64,000 bases of DNA from contig NMRA01000584.1 of NCBI GenBank assembly GCA_002633005.1, forward strand, positions 195,629-259,628. Direction: 5' to 3'. The DNA is from Phoronis australis (taxonomy: Eukaryota; Phoronida; Phoronidae). This document shows, piece by piece, positions 12,776-26,300 of the stretch; the first letter of the stretch is position 1; every line of letters starts with the position of its first letter. The position numbers and the translations under genes were made by a program. The notes under the pieces are model-generated. The model saw only the letters and a program-made list of their open reading frames with translations. It made no database searches and was not told where the DNA came from.

Positions 12776-14245
12776 GTGAAGTCGTCACAGTGGTGAGCAC
12801 TGTTGTTTGGTAAATGTTGACAAGTATGTTTTTCAGCTTGTTCAAGTATAGTCTCAAAAATGTTTTCTGGTCCCTTCCATTATGTCGTGTTGTATTGAAA
12901 ATGAGATGAGCAACTATGATGAATTTGAATGAAGTCTGCAGAACTTTGGTTGCGCTGAACAGTTAGGCTACGGCCATGGGGAATTTTCTAGTTCCTAGAA
13001 TTTATGTAAAGGGCGCGTGTCAGGTTTGGCGGATGGTTTGAGGAATATGTTGCAATTAATTGCAACGAAATTGATCTACTTGTGTTTTTGAATGAGAAAA
13101 GCCAAGTTTCTTAGCCCCTACCTACGTTTGATGCAAAATGGTGGCTGTCATTTGCTTTCAACCCCTGTCGCCTGCTGCCTGAGAAACCGGGTCCGATATC
13201 AGATGGCTGTCAGACAGATCAAAATTGCCAAAAAGTAGCTGTTAAGGGGCATACTATGACCACATTTTTAGAATCTAGAGAGTTCGAGCATTCTGGATCT
13301 GTAGTCAGATTTTTCTAGCACTTGCAGGGAAGTGTTAATTTTGGGAAGAAAACTGTCAAATTTGGTGTTTTTTAGTAATACTTTTGTGAGCCGGGATTTT
13401 TTCCGATGTGAATTAACGGATTAAAAATTTGTGGCATAATTAAGTTTCAGTTATCATGAGTAGGCCTAGTGCTTCTGAGTTGGGAATGCAACTAAACCCT
13501 TTGTTTTTTCAGACTCTTGAGGAAATGACTCATCTCTACTTCGGTGTGCTTCGGCAGCCAAAAGCCTGTAATGACTATAGTGTGCCCCCATAAGCTTTAC
13601 CCGACACCGTGTGGTTTGTCGGGTAAAATGGCGGCTTGGAAACGCAGACCATGCGTGCGTTCAGTAGACGCTAGGACCTACGCTAGGACCTAACTAAAAT
13701 CTAGTCAAAGTCACGTGTTTGTATTTAAAATACACGGCAATATCTCACGTAATCTCGTGAAGTCTTGCTTTTTAGCGAGGTCCTAGCGTTACTGAACGGG
13801 AGGCATGATAGTATCTACGCGCAATTAAGGTGTGTCAATGAGAATGCTGTGATCTGATTGGTCAGTTAAGCCGTCACCCAAACCCTGCAGAAAGGTCAAT
13901 TTTCGCCCACTACTACTTGGTTTGGTCGCTATAGCAGCTGGTCATGATTAAACAAACGTCTCCCCAGAAGACCACACTAGCCGATGTTAAACTGTTAAGG
14001 GCCGTCGTGTAAGTGTAAAAAACTGTTTCATGCATATTGAAAATTTTAACTCTCAGATAGTCTATCTGAGTTTAACTGTAGTACTTGCGTGGCAATATTT
14101 CTCCGCATTCTCTCAGCCCAAATGAACGCTTGCAAGTACACAGTTTAAGAATATCAAGCACTATTACGCTTACTCTACGCTAGATGAGACACGCAGAAGT
14201 TATAGATTTATTTTCTATCCAGTTTCTCGACAGACGTCTGCAGCG
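12776..14245. other. upstream region of the TGFBI-like gene
   Basis: No coding sequence recognised. Near the gene start there is a 9-bp inverted repeat CTCAGATAG-T-CTATCTGAG (14,053-14,071) and a palindrome CAGACGTCTG (14,231-14,240) six bases before the start codon. 13,660-13,790 contains TAGGACCT words in both orientations (CGCTAGGACCTA twice, and AGGTCCTAGCG). Confidence 0.4.
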
Positions 14246-14367
14246 ATGGCACAGTGGAGTTTGGCAGTGGGGATTTTCTTTGGCGTTTTCACTATTTGCG
14301 CTGGCCAAAGATCAAGACTAGCAGCTTTTCGATGGCGAAGTGGGTACTCGTTGCCTTGGCGGGACGG
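14246..14367 (+). CDS. TGFBI-like exon 1 (signal peptide)
   Basis: ATG at 14246 starts a hydrophobic stretch LAVGIFFGVFTICAG followed by a basic segment ending WRDG. It ends in phase 2 at a consensus donor GTAAGT. The phase and the terminal Gly join exactly to PNVCAMQQ of exon 2, as in vertebrate TGFBI, where a Gly precedes PNVCA. It was chosen although the next exon lies 14 kb away. Confidence 0.75.
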
Positions 14368-17300
14368 GTAAGTACATGATTATATAACCTTCGGTTGGTA
14401 ATCCTTTTCTGGGAGGCAAATTCGTCCTCAGGCTATTAATGCTTCAGGCGTAAGAAACCTAAAAGTTCAAATAAGCCTGCTCATTGTTTGAAACGAAGTT
14501 ACTAAGCAACTTTGCAGATTTGTCTGACACAAATAGATTTGAGAGTGGAACAAAGAGATGCTTTAAGTTAAACATGTCAAAGAAAAAAAATAAATAGATG
14601 AAATCTTCAACGACCATAAAGCAAAATTACTCGTACTTAGTTCTTACTCGTGACAAAATGATGATCGAACACTGAACCCGATGCAACTCGCGCATAACCT
14701 CCGAAACGATTTGGAAATTTAGATTTTGCTTTTGAATATCGTGTAAACCTGCTGTGAATGCAGATCAGTTCAGTAGTAGCTGAGTACCAATCGGTGTTAA
14801 TCATGATGTTCGGTTGTTTAAGTGTTTTTTCTTCCTAAAAATGAGCTTTTGATTTATACCACTTATCGTTATAAAATCCATCTTGTCATCTTGTCACTTA
14901 AGTCAGATTAGAAAGGATTTATACTAAGTGACAGAATTTCTTATCATTCAAACTTAAGTTAATGAATTCGTCACGGCTTGTTACGGCGTCATCATTACAG
15001 GGCTCACGACGTCATCATTACAGGGAACACGACGTCATCATTACAGGGAACACGACGTCATCATTACAGGGAACACGACGTCATCATTACAGGGAACACG
15101 GCCACTGAGTCCTTTCCACTAATTCTCATCTGCAGTAGGGAAACGTTAAGTTTCACATAGCGGCACATCATTTTTGAATTAAAATACAATTTTGGCAGAA
15201 ATAGGGTTTATAGAAATTTTAACATTTTACAATGATCACGTGACACCCCACTTGTGTATCTGCTATGGACGCTTACGGAATTAATTACAGGAACAAGTGT
15301 TTTTGATGCAAAGCAGTTTACTGACCATCTCATACAGGGTCAATACGGTAATTCACTCAAAGTACAGCTCGATGTAGTATCCGCAGTGTCTAAAGCACTG
15401 TCCACATGTCGTAAAGCAATCGACTGCAAACCTATTTCGAGTTCTCATATAGGCCAATAGAAACATACGAGGTTTAGGTAATGTTCACACATTCCCACCC
15501 ATTTAGACTAAACAAACAGCTTCCAACTGCCCACTGTAAATTGAGACCACCTAAACTTATTTTTGAATAGGAAATGAACACGTGATATTGTTGACTTTTC
15601 AATGAGTACTAAATTGAATGCATTTGTTCCAAAGTGTTTCCTAATTTGCAAAATATGCTAAGCTACAGACCATTGCTCATTGTCAAAGGCTTGAAATGTG
15701 TATTAGTAACGTTCATCTCGGGTTTTAGTGCCTGGCAATTTATACACTAGGTCTAGGCCTTAAACATCTCCACTGCATGAACTTTTACGAGAATGCTGGC
15801 CATGCATTTAGTGACAGAAACTGATATATCTATAGAAGCTGTTTAGAAACCAGAATTACATGTATAAAAACAAAACAGGAAAAATTAAAATAAAAATGAA
15901 CTCTCCCTATTTCATGTGACGAGCGCCCGCAACATGTGCTGTTCGCTCCTTCAAATTTTGTGCCAACAAATTGAATTTACTTGTGAGAAAAACGACCATC
16001 TGACTTTGACAGTTTGTCCTCAAATTCAGTACCCTCTCAACATGAGCCATCAACGAAAAATCATGGTTCAACGCCCAGCTCTATATACATCAATGATCTG
16101 GAACAAGGCTGTGGGATGTTTGGGATGGTTGTTTAGGCCGAAACAATGTAGATCCTTTTAAAATAATATCTCTTGTTTGGGATGACTGCTTAAGCCGAAA
16201 ACAACGTGGAATCTTCTAAAATATTATCTATCTTTTCAAATCAACTCTTGGTCTTCCCGAGTGCACAACTTTTGTCTTCAAAAGGATTTATACCGGGACA
16301 GAAGCATTTGCTATCCGATTTGACTTGTTGAGCAAATCCTGTTGCTATGGTTATATTTTTTAAGTCAACTATGTGCACTGTACTTAACCCAGTCAGAGTG
16401 AACATGCTTAAGGCAAACTCCTGGTTTCAGTAAAACTTGTGCTGGTCACGTCCGATGTACGTGTAGTGATAGGACGGTCCAAGTTGGACACCTGGCTGAC
16501 ATTCCTAACGAGAAAACCGTCTGCACACTAACGCCTCACTTTCACGTATCTGATGAATCTGGTTCAATGACTTAGGATTGTTGTACAGGGTGAACCCAAG
16601 TGCCTGTTTTAACTGTATGGTTAACTATTTCTGTGGCCTATCGATGCATTATGTAACATTTTACCAATTAAATCCTGTGCAATTTTTCATTAGTGCTGAG
16701 TTCAGTGGCAGGGGGCTTTGCGAGGTCAACTAATGAGAAAACATAAACCACAGCACGCACTCAACGGAAAAAGCATAATACAGGGATAATCCAAGAACGT
16801 TCTGTGGATGTACTTGAACACGAGACTGAGAGTAAATTTGAGTAAAACAACAATAGACTTCACGAGGTTAAATATTTCTACGACTGAACTTTTTCCGTGA
16901 CAAAAACCAGGGCTTAATTTCTGAGGCAGAGTGTATTAATTGTCTACTAACTTGGACAAAATGGAAACGATGGCCAACGAAAAAAAAAAACGCTGGGCAA
17001 AAATTGAGGTCCATTCAAAAAAGAGTATCCAAGAAGTTTCATCCGGATTCATCCGAAGTTCACTTTCTGTGATTCAGTTGTTCAACACTTTTGTGGATTT
17101 CAATTTCGGGTTTTCCTTCACTTTTTAAAGCACGTTTCTCCTGCCAAAAAGCAAAAAAAATCGCGGATGTTCTGTGGAAAACCTGAATGGATGAAGAATA
17201 TCATGTTGACACATAAAGCTGACTTTAGGCGGGTACACCATATGACTAAATGTGCGCTAGCGTTTAGAAGTTTCCTGCTTCAAATACCACTCCATTTTAA

Positions 17301-20300
17301 ATACGACTCGGATCACCAGTTCCCGTGTTATCAACATAGTTTTAAATCAGTGAATGACATGACAGTGGTTTATTCTTTGGTATGGTTTCATTCCATCTGG
17401 AATGGTGGAGTTCACTGACGGGACCTTAAGTAGAGCAATGAACTTGCTGTGAGCCTACTTCAGCGGGTATACGAAAAACTAAACACCAAGTGACCAGAAA
17501 GCTACAGAAAATGTTTAGCTTCGTGGTTTAAAAAAGTCAGAAATTAAGAATTGCCCTGGTAGAAGCCAGTGCCCAGTTTGTCACATACTTGAACACCGGA
17601 CCCTAAGCAAAAACTTTTCGAACGGACAAAGTTACTGCCGAAAAGTTTTGAAGAAAAATCGTCACATTACGACTAACTCCGTTCAGGCCGTATTTCTGAC
17701 GATACCGGTTTTAGAGGCGTGATATCAATCTTTCTTTTGTTAATCGCCAGACTCAGTCTTTTATCTGATGTCACGACAAAAACGCCAATTATCTAACAGG
17801 CTGAATGAATACATTAATATAACTAAGCGTCGACTCAAAACTGTTGTTAAGAAATAAAAACCTATCGCAGCGTTTTGGCTATTTTTATTGCATTTCTTCC
17901 GCAAAAGAAGGATTCAACACTAACTTTACACGAGCGATATCAACTTCAGAAGACGAGCACATTACAAAAATACCTGCTTCTCTCCTTAACATTTCAATTT
18001 ATTTCAGCCAGTGTTATATTGCCGGGAAGGCATAGCTAATGCAATAATTGCCCTGTACAACACAATAGTAGGTCATAGAAAAAATTGTGATATCAAGGGC
18101 CGACGACGACACCGATTTTCCCTAGTTGCTGTAGAGAAGCATTGTCCAACTTCAAGATACCAGTGAACGGGCCGGTTTCCTACTGATTTTCGGAAACAAT
18201 GTTTAGGCATTTTTCACTGATGAGGCATCCCACAACGTGACAAACAACTAAGTGTACATGTATGCATTCGTTTGCAAAAAGTTTGTAGTAGGGTAATATA
18301 AAATAACACAAAGCTATGATTTTGCGTAGTTGGATCCCTTGCAAAAATATTTCGCACTAACTTTGTGTGGAATGGTCATCTGCCCTGAGTTCTACTAGCT
18401 GAGGAAGCTGTCAGCTCAGAACCCAAATCCATGTTTGGAGCAGAAAAAGAACAGTAAGATAAAGTTGAAGCTCGTGAAGTATTAACCATGGGTTGCAATG
18501 ATTATAGCAGACTATATAGCTGAATTTAGATGCAGTTTTGTAAAGTTAGCTATCGATTTTATGTACGTGGGTGCATTATGCCGTCATCCCCGCCCATCCG
18601 TCCTTCCGGCGTCCGCTATCTCAAAACTGTTAATGGATGTTCGGGAAATTTTGTAGACATGACCCAATTATGGAGCGAATTTTCAGACATTTCCGAATAC
18701 CGATTTTCCAACTAGTGGCATTTTTATTTTTATATTTGCCTCTGGGGCTTCCTTGTATAAAATCTTTGCTCGGAGTCTCTCGTTTTCGGGTGGATTCGGT
18801 GTATTCTGCGCCACGTAGTGACGGTATCTGCTTTTCTTGTCTTGAGCTAGATTTTAGTGGCCATTTTTTATTATTTCCGAATCTGTTTTTTGGCGTCCGT
18901 CTCGCTGATCTAAGAAACCACTTAGTAGATCATTATCAAAATTATCATGTGTTCATATTGCGAAGCGTGCATCTGTAAATGAGTCCGACGACTCTGGTCT
19001 CAGCGACACCACGTAGCTCTATCACTCATACCACTTTCAGGATATTTGTTGACTTTCCTTGGTGTTTTTTGTCACGTGACAGCTGTTGACGATGACATGC
19101 GGACGGATGTGACCACCGTTGTACCCCTAGTGTGAAATTAATTTTTATCTTTGTTATTTCCTCCGTGTGTTTGGAGTTTCTTTACGATTTTATGAAAACA
19201 TAGTTTTGTATTAAAGAAACGATAAGACCTGCCTATTTCATCTGATGTATTCGACGTACTGTGCGGTAGCTAGTGGCCATTTCGAATTATTTTAAGTCTA
19301 ATGCTTGGCGTGTACCTCTCTTTCGGTGAAAGATTATTATGAAAATTGTAGTATTGTTTGTACTGGAATGTGCATGACTGAGACTGAGTTCGACTGCTGT
19401 GGTGCTCTCTTGTGGAAATTTTTTGCCAGTGACAAATTCCTCGGTGGATCTTTGTTATTAAATTTGGCACATTGGGGAGAATACAACCTGCCGTGGATTT
19501 TGGAACAAATCAGAGTCACCCAGTGACAATTTTTTTTATTTTATTAAATTCCTTGATGGACGTTCAAATATGTTATCACGCAGACACCCTGTGTCAAATG
19601 GATTTCACCTACCTTGCGCCCCCTTACGGTCCGTCTTTTGTTTTGGGTCCTTTGTCAGCTGCCTTCCTTTCCTTAGTCCACACTTCTTGAAGAATCATTA
19701 TGAAAGGTGGCAGGTCTGTTGAGGAGAGCATTTCTGACTTGCTTTGATCCACCTAGAGGCTGCTATTATATTTACTAACGTCACTCCGTTCAGTAAGAAT
19801 GTTCAGTCACTCATGACCATCTCTTGGGTCTGCGCTGTATGCAATGCCATGCACTCGCGGTTGGTCCGCTTCTCTAGTTGGAGTTGGTACAGCGGTGGCG
19901 TTTCGAGATGCTAACTGAACTGCATGTACTTTTTTAAATTTGCAACATTTGCTTAATTGATAACTGAGAATTTTTGTATGGTATCTAGTATTTTGGTTTA
20001 GCCAAGTCATTGTCCTTGAGTAGCGCCTAATAAACGAATTAGTAAAGTAGTTTGCGGGGATTGATGTAAATTTTTATTGGGTTTCAATGTACAATGTGTG
20101 AATTTCCTTTGCTACTGTGTCCTCTACACAGTTCTCAGAGGTGCGTATTTGCGCCCATACGCGTTGAATCAGTTGAGTGCAATACGGCCATGTGATACAT
20201 GGGCTGCGCACTATAGCGGGCTGGGGGGCTATAGCCCCCACTTTTTTCAGTGCTACGCCGCACATGATCTATAGACGGTGCACCACAGGCGAGATAAAGG

Positions 20301-23300
20301 GGCTTTTTTTAGTGCTGCGTCGCCCATGTGATACTGTTTTCCGTATTCCCCTACCGCACTACTTCAACAGTGCCCTCTGTTATAGAAAGTTCAAAAGGTA
20401 GGCCAATGTCGACTCGACGTCGTTAGTTGGTCCGATCATCAAACTTCCCAAAATAGTTTGAAATAATACAATTGCAGTAGTATGAATAACGCTCAACATG
20501 CAATCAAGTCCCAAACGTAATATCTGGAACAAAACTGTTAGTTATATGACACTTATGCCTGACAGTTTTCAATTGCTAAATATTATATCGTCTACAACTC
20601 AGGCACGGGTCCCTCGGTAGCTACAATATCAATTATTGTTGTTGATTAACTTTTTTTCTGGAGATGTTACAAGTTCAATGCACAATTACCGTTGTTTTCA
20701 TCTTTGTTATCTCTTTTCAAGTAATAAATCGTTATATGTAAAAGTGTTTCTTTTACAAGAGAAAACTTGCAACCTGCATCCCAAGTACATACACATGAAA
20801 TGTGAACCGCCTCCTGAACAGTCTGGGCGAAGTATTTAACAAGATGTGCCGAAAAAATAAAAGAAACTTAGGAATTTGAAGCGTATGGGATAAATACAAA
20901 ACGTACCATGATTGGCTTAGATGAAGTAATATCCAGATCGACATTATTCTGCGTATCGACCTCGACCTCCGGTTTCTGTGGATACGCGGAATAATAGCTC
21001 GTCAGGGATATTACTTCATCTACGCCACTCTCGGCACGTTTTGTGTATGTCCCACCTTTCTTGCGCTTGGTAGTCCTTGATGACAAATGCCTCTGTCCCG
21101 ATCACTGAATTATCCATGTTTTATATGATGCACTTCTTGTGCAAAACATGTTCAACTTGCTAACTAGTGAGTGAGAAGGTGGGTCAGATTTTGTTGTAGT
21201 GAGTTACTTATTTTGTATGTATTGAGTTTTCTTTTCACATTGTTACATGACTTATATGGCCAAATGTGGTTGTCTAGCAATTGCAACATGTCAGTTGAAT
21301 TGCAATATGATAGTTAAATTGAAATTATTTGTAGCTATTTTTTAAGCTTATATCTACCGTAAAGTGTCATCAAATTCGAACAAAAATAGTGGAAATGTTT
21401 TTTTTTTCCATTTTCTAACGCTCACTGTATCGCCAAAATGTTCAAAATTTAATTGAGTGTTTTTTATGACATTCGTAAAGTTTTCAAATAATCATGTAAG
21501 TTTTGTGCTTGTTTGAAATTTTGATAAAATAAAAGTTCAGTGTTCGGCCACAATGTGTTGTATAATTTTAAAAAACTTAACCGTAATTTAGCGTTTCGTC
21601 AAAAAGATTTTTAATATAGACCATTTACCTCTGTAAAACTAGTCCGTCACACATTGTTTCTCACTTTGATGAGAAGCGGTTTCTGGGCTTCGACTATACA
21701 AACGCTTCATTGATCTTGAGACCATGTGTTATAAAGTACACTGAGACCATGCGTTATTAAAGGAGAATGCCACCCGATTTAATTAGTCTTTTTTGCCGTT
21801 TTAATCGGTTTATATCCACATCGCCTCGCATAATGTCGACCTTAGCTTGCCAAGAGGTGTCGCGTTAACCTGTGAGGAAGGTGAAAAACGACGCTAGCGA
21901 CGTCAGTGGTTCATATGCAGAGTGAATGCCGCTATGTTGTGGTGCATCGTTCCCGCTTGTCCGAACTAAGCAGCTGCGAGGAAAGCGGGTATATCGTTTT
22001 TTTTGCTTCCTTGAGAGTCCGAAATGCTTAGGAAGTGGCTCATGGTAGTAAAGAATGAAATGTACGCTGTAAATAGCAAGTATGAGGCCGTGAAACATCT
22101 CCGTGTCTGTGGCCTGCAGACGTCGACAGTGCCTTACGAATGCTGGCTTACCAAATAACTCCATACGTTCCGTTGTCTGAGCTTGTTCACGGCGCCTCTC
22201 TAGTATTTCTTCATCACTGTATTCCTGTTCGAATTGATAGCCTGTAAAACTTAACGATCCACCTGCGAAGTCGGGACTGATGAGCTCTAGCTCGTCCTAA
22301 GTCGGGATTGCGAGTTGCCGTGTTGGCGTTTATTACTGAGCGTTCTGTTTCAAAATGAATTATTCTCACCCTAACCAATACTTATATAAAACTGAAACAA
22401 AGTCTGTCTCATTAGATGCAATTTGTAATGCCTTTGGAGTNNNNNNNNNNNNNNNNNNNNNNNNNNNNNNNNNNNNNNNNNNNNNNNNNNNNNNNNNNNN
22501 NNNNNNNNNNNNNNNNNNNNNNNNNNNNNNNNNNNNNNNNNNNNNNNNNNNNNNNNNNNNNNNNNNNNNNNNNNNNNNNNNNNNNNNNNNNNNNNNNNNN
22601 NNNNNNNNNNNNNNNNNNNNNNNNNNNNNNNNNNNNNNNNNNNNNNNNNNNNNNNNNNNNNNNNNNNNNNNNNNNNNNNNNNNNNNNNNNNNNNNNNNNN
22701 NNNNNNNNNNNNNNNNNNNNNNNNNNNNNNNNNNNNNNNNNNNNNNNNNNNNNNNNNNNNNNNNNNNNNNNNNNNNNNNNNNNNNNNNNNNNNNNNNNNN
22801 NNNNNNNNNNNNNNNNNNNNNNNNNNNNNNNNNNNNNNNNNNNNNNNNNNNNNNNNNNNNNNNNNNNNNNNNNNNNNNNNNNNNNNNNNNNNNNNNNNNN
22901 NNNNNNNNNNNNNNNNNNNNNNNNNNNNNNNNNNNNNNNNNNNNNNNNNNNNNNNNNNNNNNNNNNNNNNNNNNNNNNNNNNNNNNNNNNNNNNNNNNNN
23001 NNNNNNNNNNNNNNNNNNNNNNNNNNNNNNNNNNNNNNNNNNNNNNNNNNNNNNNNNNNNNNNNNNNNNNNNNNNNNNNNNNNNNNNNNNNNNNNNNNNN
23101 NNNNNNNNNNNNNNNNNNNNNNNNNNNNNNNNNNNNNNNNNNNNNNNNNNNNNNNNNNNNNNNNNNNNNNNNNNNNNNNNNNNNNNNNNNNNNNNNNNNN
23201 NNNNNNNNNNNNNNNNNNNNNNNNNNNNNNNNNNNNNNNNNNNNNNNNNNNNNNNNNNNNNNNNNNNNNNNNNNNNNNNNNNNNNNNNNNNNNNNNNNNN

Positions 23301-26300
23301 NNNNNNNNNGGGGGCGGGCCCCCTGGGCCCCCCCCTAAATCCGCCTATGGTATCTCACGGAAAATACTTCGAAATTATCTCCGAACACACCCAAACTCCT
23401 GCTACGGACCTTATTGGCCTGCCGAACTTTGTAGGCTACGATGTGTCCAAATACCAATAAATCCGTAAGAGCGAAATAAAACAACACGTTTTTATAAGAA
23501 CTCGGTGTATTTTTAAGGGTTTTACATCGAAGTTTGATGATTTATTGGTGTTAAACGATGACTTCAAGCGATAAGCTGACACCAGTAACCCGTTTTGTGA
23601 ACTGCTGAACAAACTGCGTGTGAAACCGATGACGTCATTGGATAATTTCAACACCTCCGTCTGCCGTCAGGTGTCAGGTAACGCAACCGTAAGTGTCGTT
23701 ATAGAGTAGAACTACTCGATCTAAATTGATACAAATTAGGTTGTTTTTTGGGTGGCATGCTCCTTTAAGTACACTAAGAACATGCGTTATAAAGTACACT
23801 GAGACCATGCGTTATAAAGTACACTGAGACCATGCGTTATAAAGTACACTGAGACCATGCGTTATAAAATACACTGAAACCATGCGTTATAAAGTACACT
23901 GAGACCATACGTTATAAAGTACACTGAGACCATGCGTTATAAAGTACACTGAGACCATGCGTTATGAAGTACACTGAGACCATGCGCCGTTATAAAGTAC
24001 ACTGAGACCATGCGTTGTAATGTACACTCAGACCATGCGTTATAAAGTACACTGAGATCATGCGTTCTAAAGTACACTGAGATCATGCGTTATAAAGTAC
24101 ACTCAGACCATGCGTTATAAAGTACACTGAGATCATGCGTTATAAAGTACACTGAGACCATGCGTTATAAAGTACACTGAGACCATGCGTTATAAAGTAC
24201 ATTGTACACTGAGATCATGCCTAAAGTTGCAACGACCGTGGGACAGAAAGGGGTTTATTGTGAAATTTGTGACCAACTGTGGCGGGGCAGCATTTGACGA
24301 TGCAGAATCTGTTGATGTCCTAAATAATGTTTGCCCTCCTATACAGTTCCAATGCCTCCCCAACCGAGCCAGGTTTGTTTCTGATTACCTCGACTAAGAT
24401 TAAAAGAATGTTAATTACGAAGTCTAAGTACTTCAGTCGCTTTTACAATTAATATTAATGAATACCACACGCGACTCATGAGAGGTCATGGCTTTACTTA
24501 AAAAATCGATTCTTTAAAGTTTGGATATGTTCTATCATATTTAAGAATAACCTTCTTAAGAACAAGTGTTTGTTTAAAACAATAAAATCTGAATTAATGT
24601 AGTCCTGAAAGAGCGTTGTCGTAATAGATGAAGAAAAATATACATGCGGATACGGCGCTTTGCACATATAGTTTCGCTAGGTTCGACATTGAGATAAGGT
24701 GAGAAGCGTGTGTCATTGTGGTGCTACGGCAATTAAGTCTGTGATGAAAGTCATAGTTGTTACAACATTGATGATAGCGGATAGAACAAGATAAAAATCC
24801 GCTGGCGATTAATAACGTTGAAAAGGTGACTGAAATTATATTTATTTGAGTAGTAAATCAATTGTAAGCATTTTTATTTACTACGGCGTGGCCGGGTCCA
24901 TTTGGCTGCTTGTTCATTTTATGAAGAGGTATGTGGTAATGTCGTGAACAATTTATAATAAGTTACCAGAGGAGAGTAAATATCTAAAACAAAAACATAC
25001 GAGAGGCAGATACTTATAATTACCCGAAACGGTGAGTGCTTTCCGGAACTGTAACGCACTCTGGGAACCTGCTGGTGATACTCGAAATTCAAAGTGTCGG
25101 AAAAGCACAATTTTTGTTGATGCTGGCTTAACTTGATTTTGTGGAATTTCTGTGTAAATAAGTAAACATATTACGACCTAGGGTTTGCACGAACGACTTG
25201 GACGTGAGTTGTCGGTCTTCATTCATGGAGAGCCCTCGAGTCTTGATGGATCTCAAAGACATGTAAGTATAAACCTCCCTTTAACCCCATCTCATCCGTC
25301 AGCTTCATATTACACCCGCCGAAGATTAACCATGCACTAAATTTAGCGAGCTTGCAGCATTTCACCCGTCCAGCCGCGTATGATCCCGGCCACTGACCCC
25401 ACCTGGCGCTGCCACAAAACCGCGAAGTCCCATTAACCTACATGTAGGCCTAGCTAGCTCAGTCGACCTTCACGATACCCAGTTTGATATCGTGAATTAA
25501 AAATCTCGACAAGTATTACGAACTATGTCCGAGTTCTGAGAAATGGATTAAAATTCCATTCCAGAAGTTGATTTAAACGAGTTTCTGGAATTCATCGGAG
25601 TCGAACGCAATTCACTTAGTGTACCTTTATAAAAAATTGATATTTTGTTCTAAGTCCACTACAAATTTGCAAAAACTAGGTATCTTCGTTACAGCCGCAT
25701 AAACAAATAAAGGCAGCTGCGGCAAAATGTGAAATTTATATGAGTTAAGTCTGAAAAGTCACCTCTAAATAAATTGAAAATTTTTTGACTACGGTGTTAA
25801 TTTCGGATTTTGAGTACTTTAAATAGAGCTTTTTGACTTACGCACAAAAAGTTTCTCCGCTAGCATTTTTGATTGATCAGCCTGTTTTCACTCATGCCCT
25901 TCGTTTTATGAAACAAAAAGTTAGGGGCTACCTGTTCAATAGGCGTCACAGAAGAATGCGAAATTTAGTTTTCTCAAAAGGGTCAACTTCTAGATGGAAA
26001 AGCTGCATTAGTATTTCACCAGAGAGTGGTGCACGAAATTGTAAGTGGCTTACTGGAATTGTAAGAGGAGCAAAATTGATGACGATCATGGAACACCACA
26101 CCCCGGACTGGAAGAAGTCGTGATGGCATCAGGGGCGTCGTCGTCTTTCACGCAGAAAATGAAAGGCGGAAAAAGGACATGTATTCTAACACATGACGAA
26201 ACCTCATCTCCTACTTATGCCTGCACATATTAACATAAAGACAATATCCCCTATCTTAACAAAAGTCTCCACTTTCTGACAGCCTGCGCCGTCAGTGCAG

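Larger units (their letters stand above)
21757..23768. mobile_element. TTAA-flanked element inside the minisatellite
   Basis: Left end TTAA-AGGAGAATGCCACCC (21757-21775) and right end GGGTGGCATGCTCCT-TTAA (23750-23768) are inverted copies with one mismatch, and both are bounded by TTAA. Minisatellite units lie directly outside both ends, so the element inserted into the array. The visible interior has no recognised transposase; the minus-strand frame at 22,164-21,865 is unidentified, and 869 bases are unread. Confidence 0.65.

Noticed and set aside
14987-15100. CRISPR-like array
   Set aside because: Copies are contiguous without unique spacers, and the genome is eukaryotic; the same applies to 23,769-24,220.
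21865-22164. 99-codon minus frame as a transposase
   Set aside because: No catalytic motif or recognised family, so it is left unassigned within the TTAA element.
22355-23468. Long open frames of 327 and 350 codons
   Set aside because: They run through the N gap, so their length is an artefact.
25222-25262. Short ATG frame ending at GTAAGT as first exon of the TGFBI-like gene
   Set aside because: It encodes no hydrophobic leader and lacks the Gly before the PNVCA junction.
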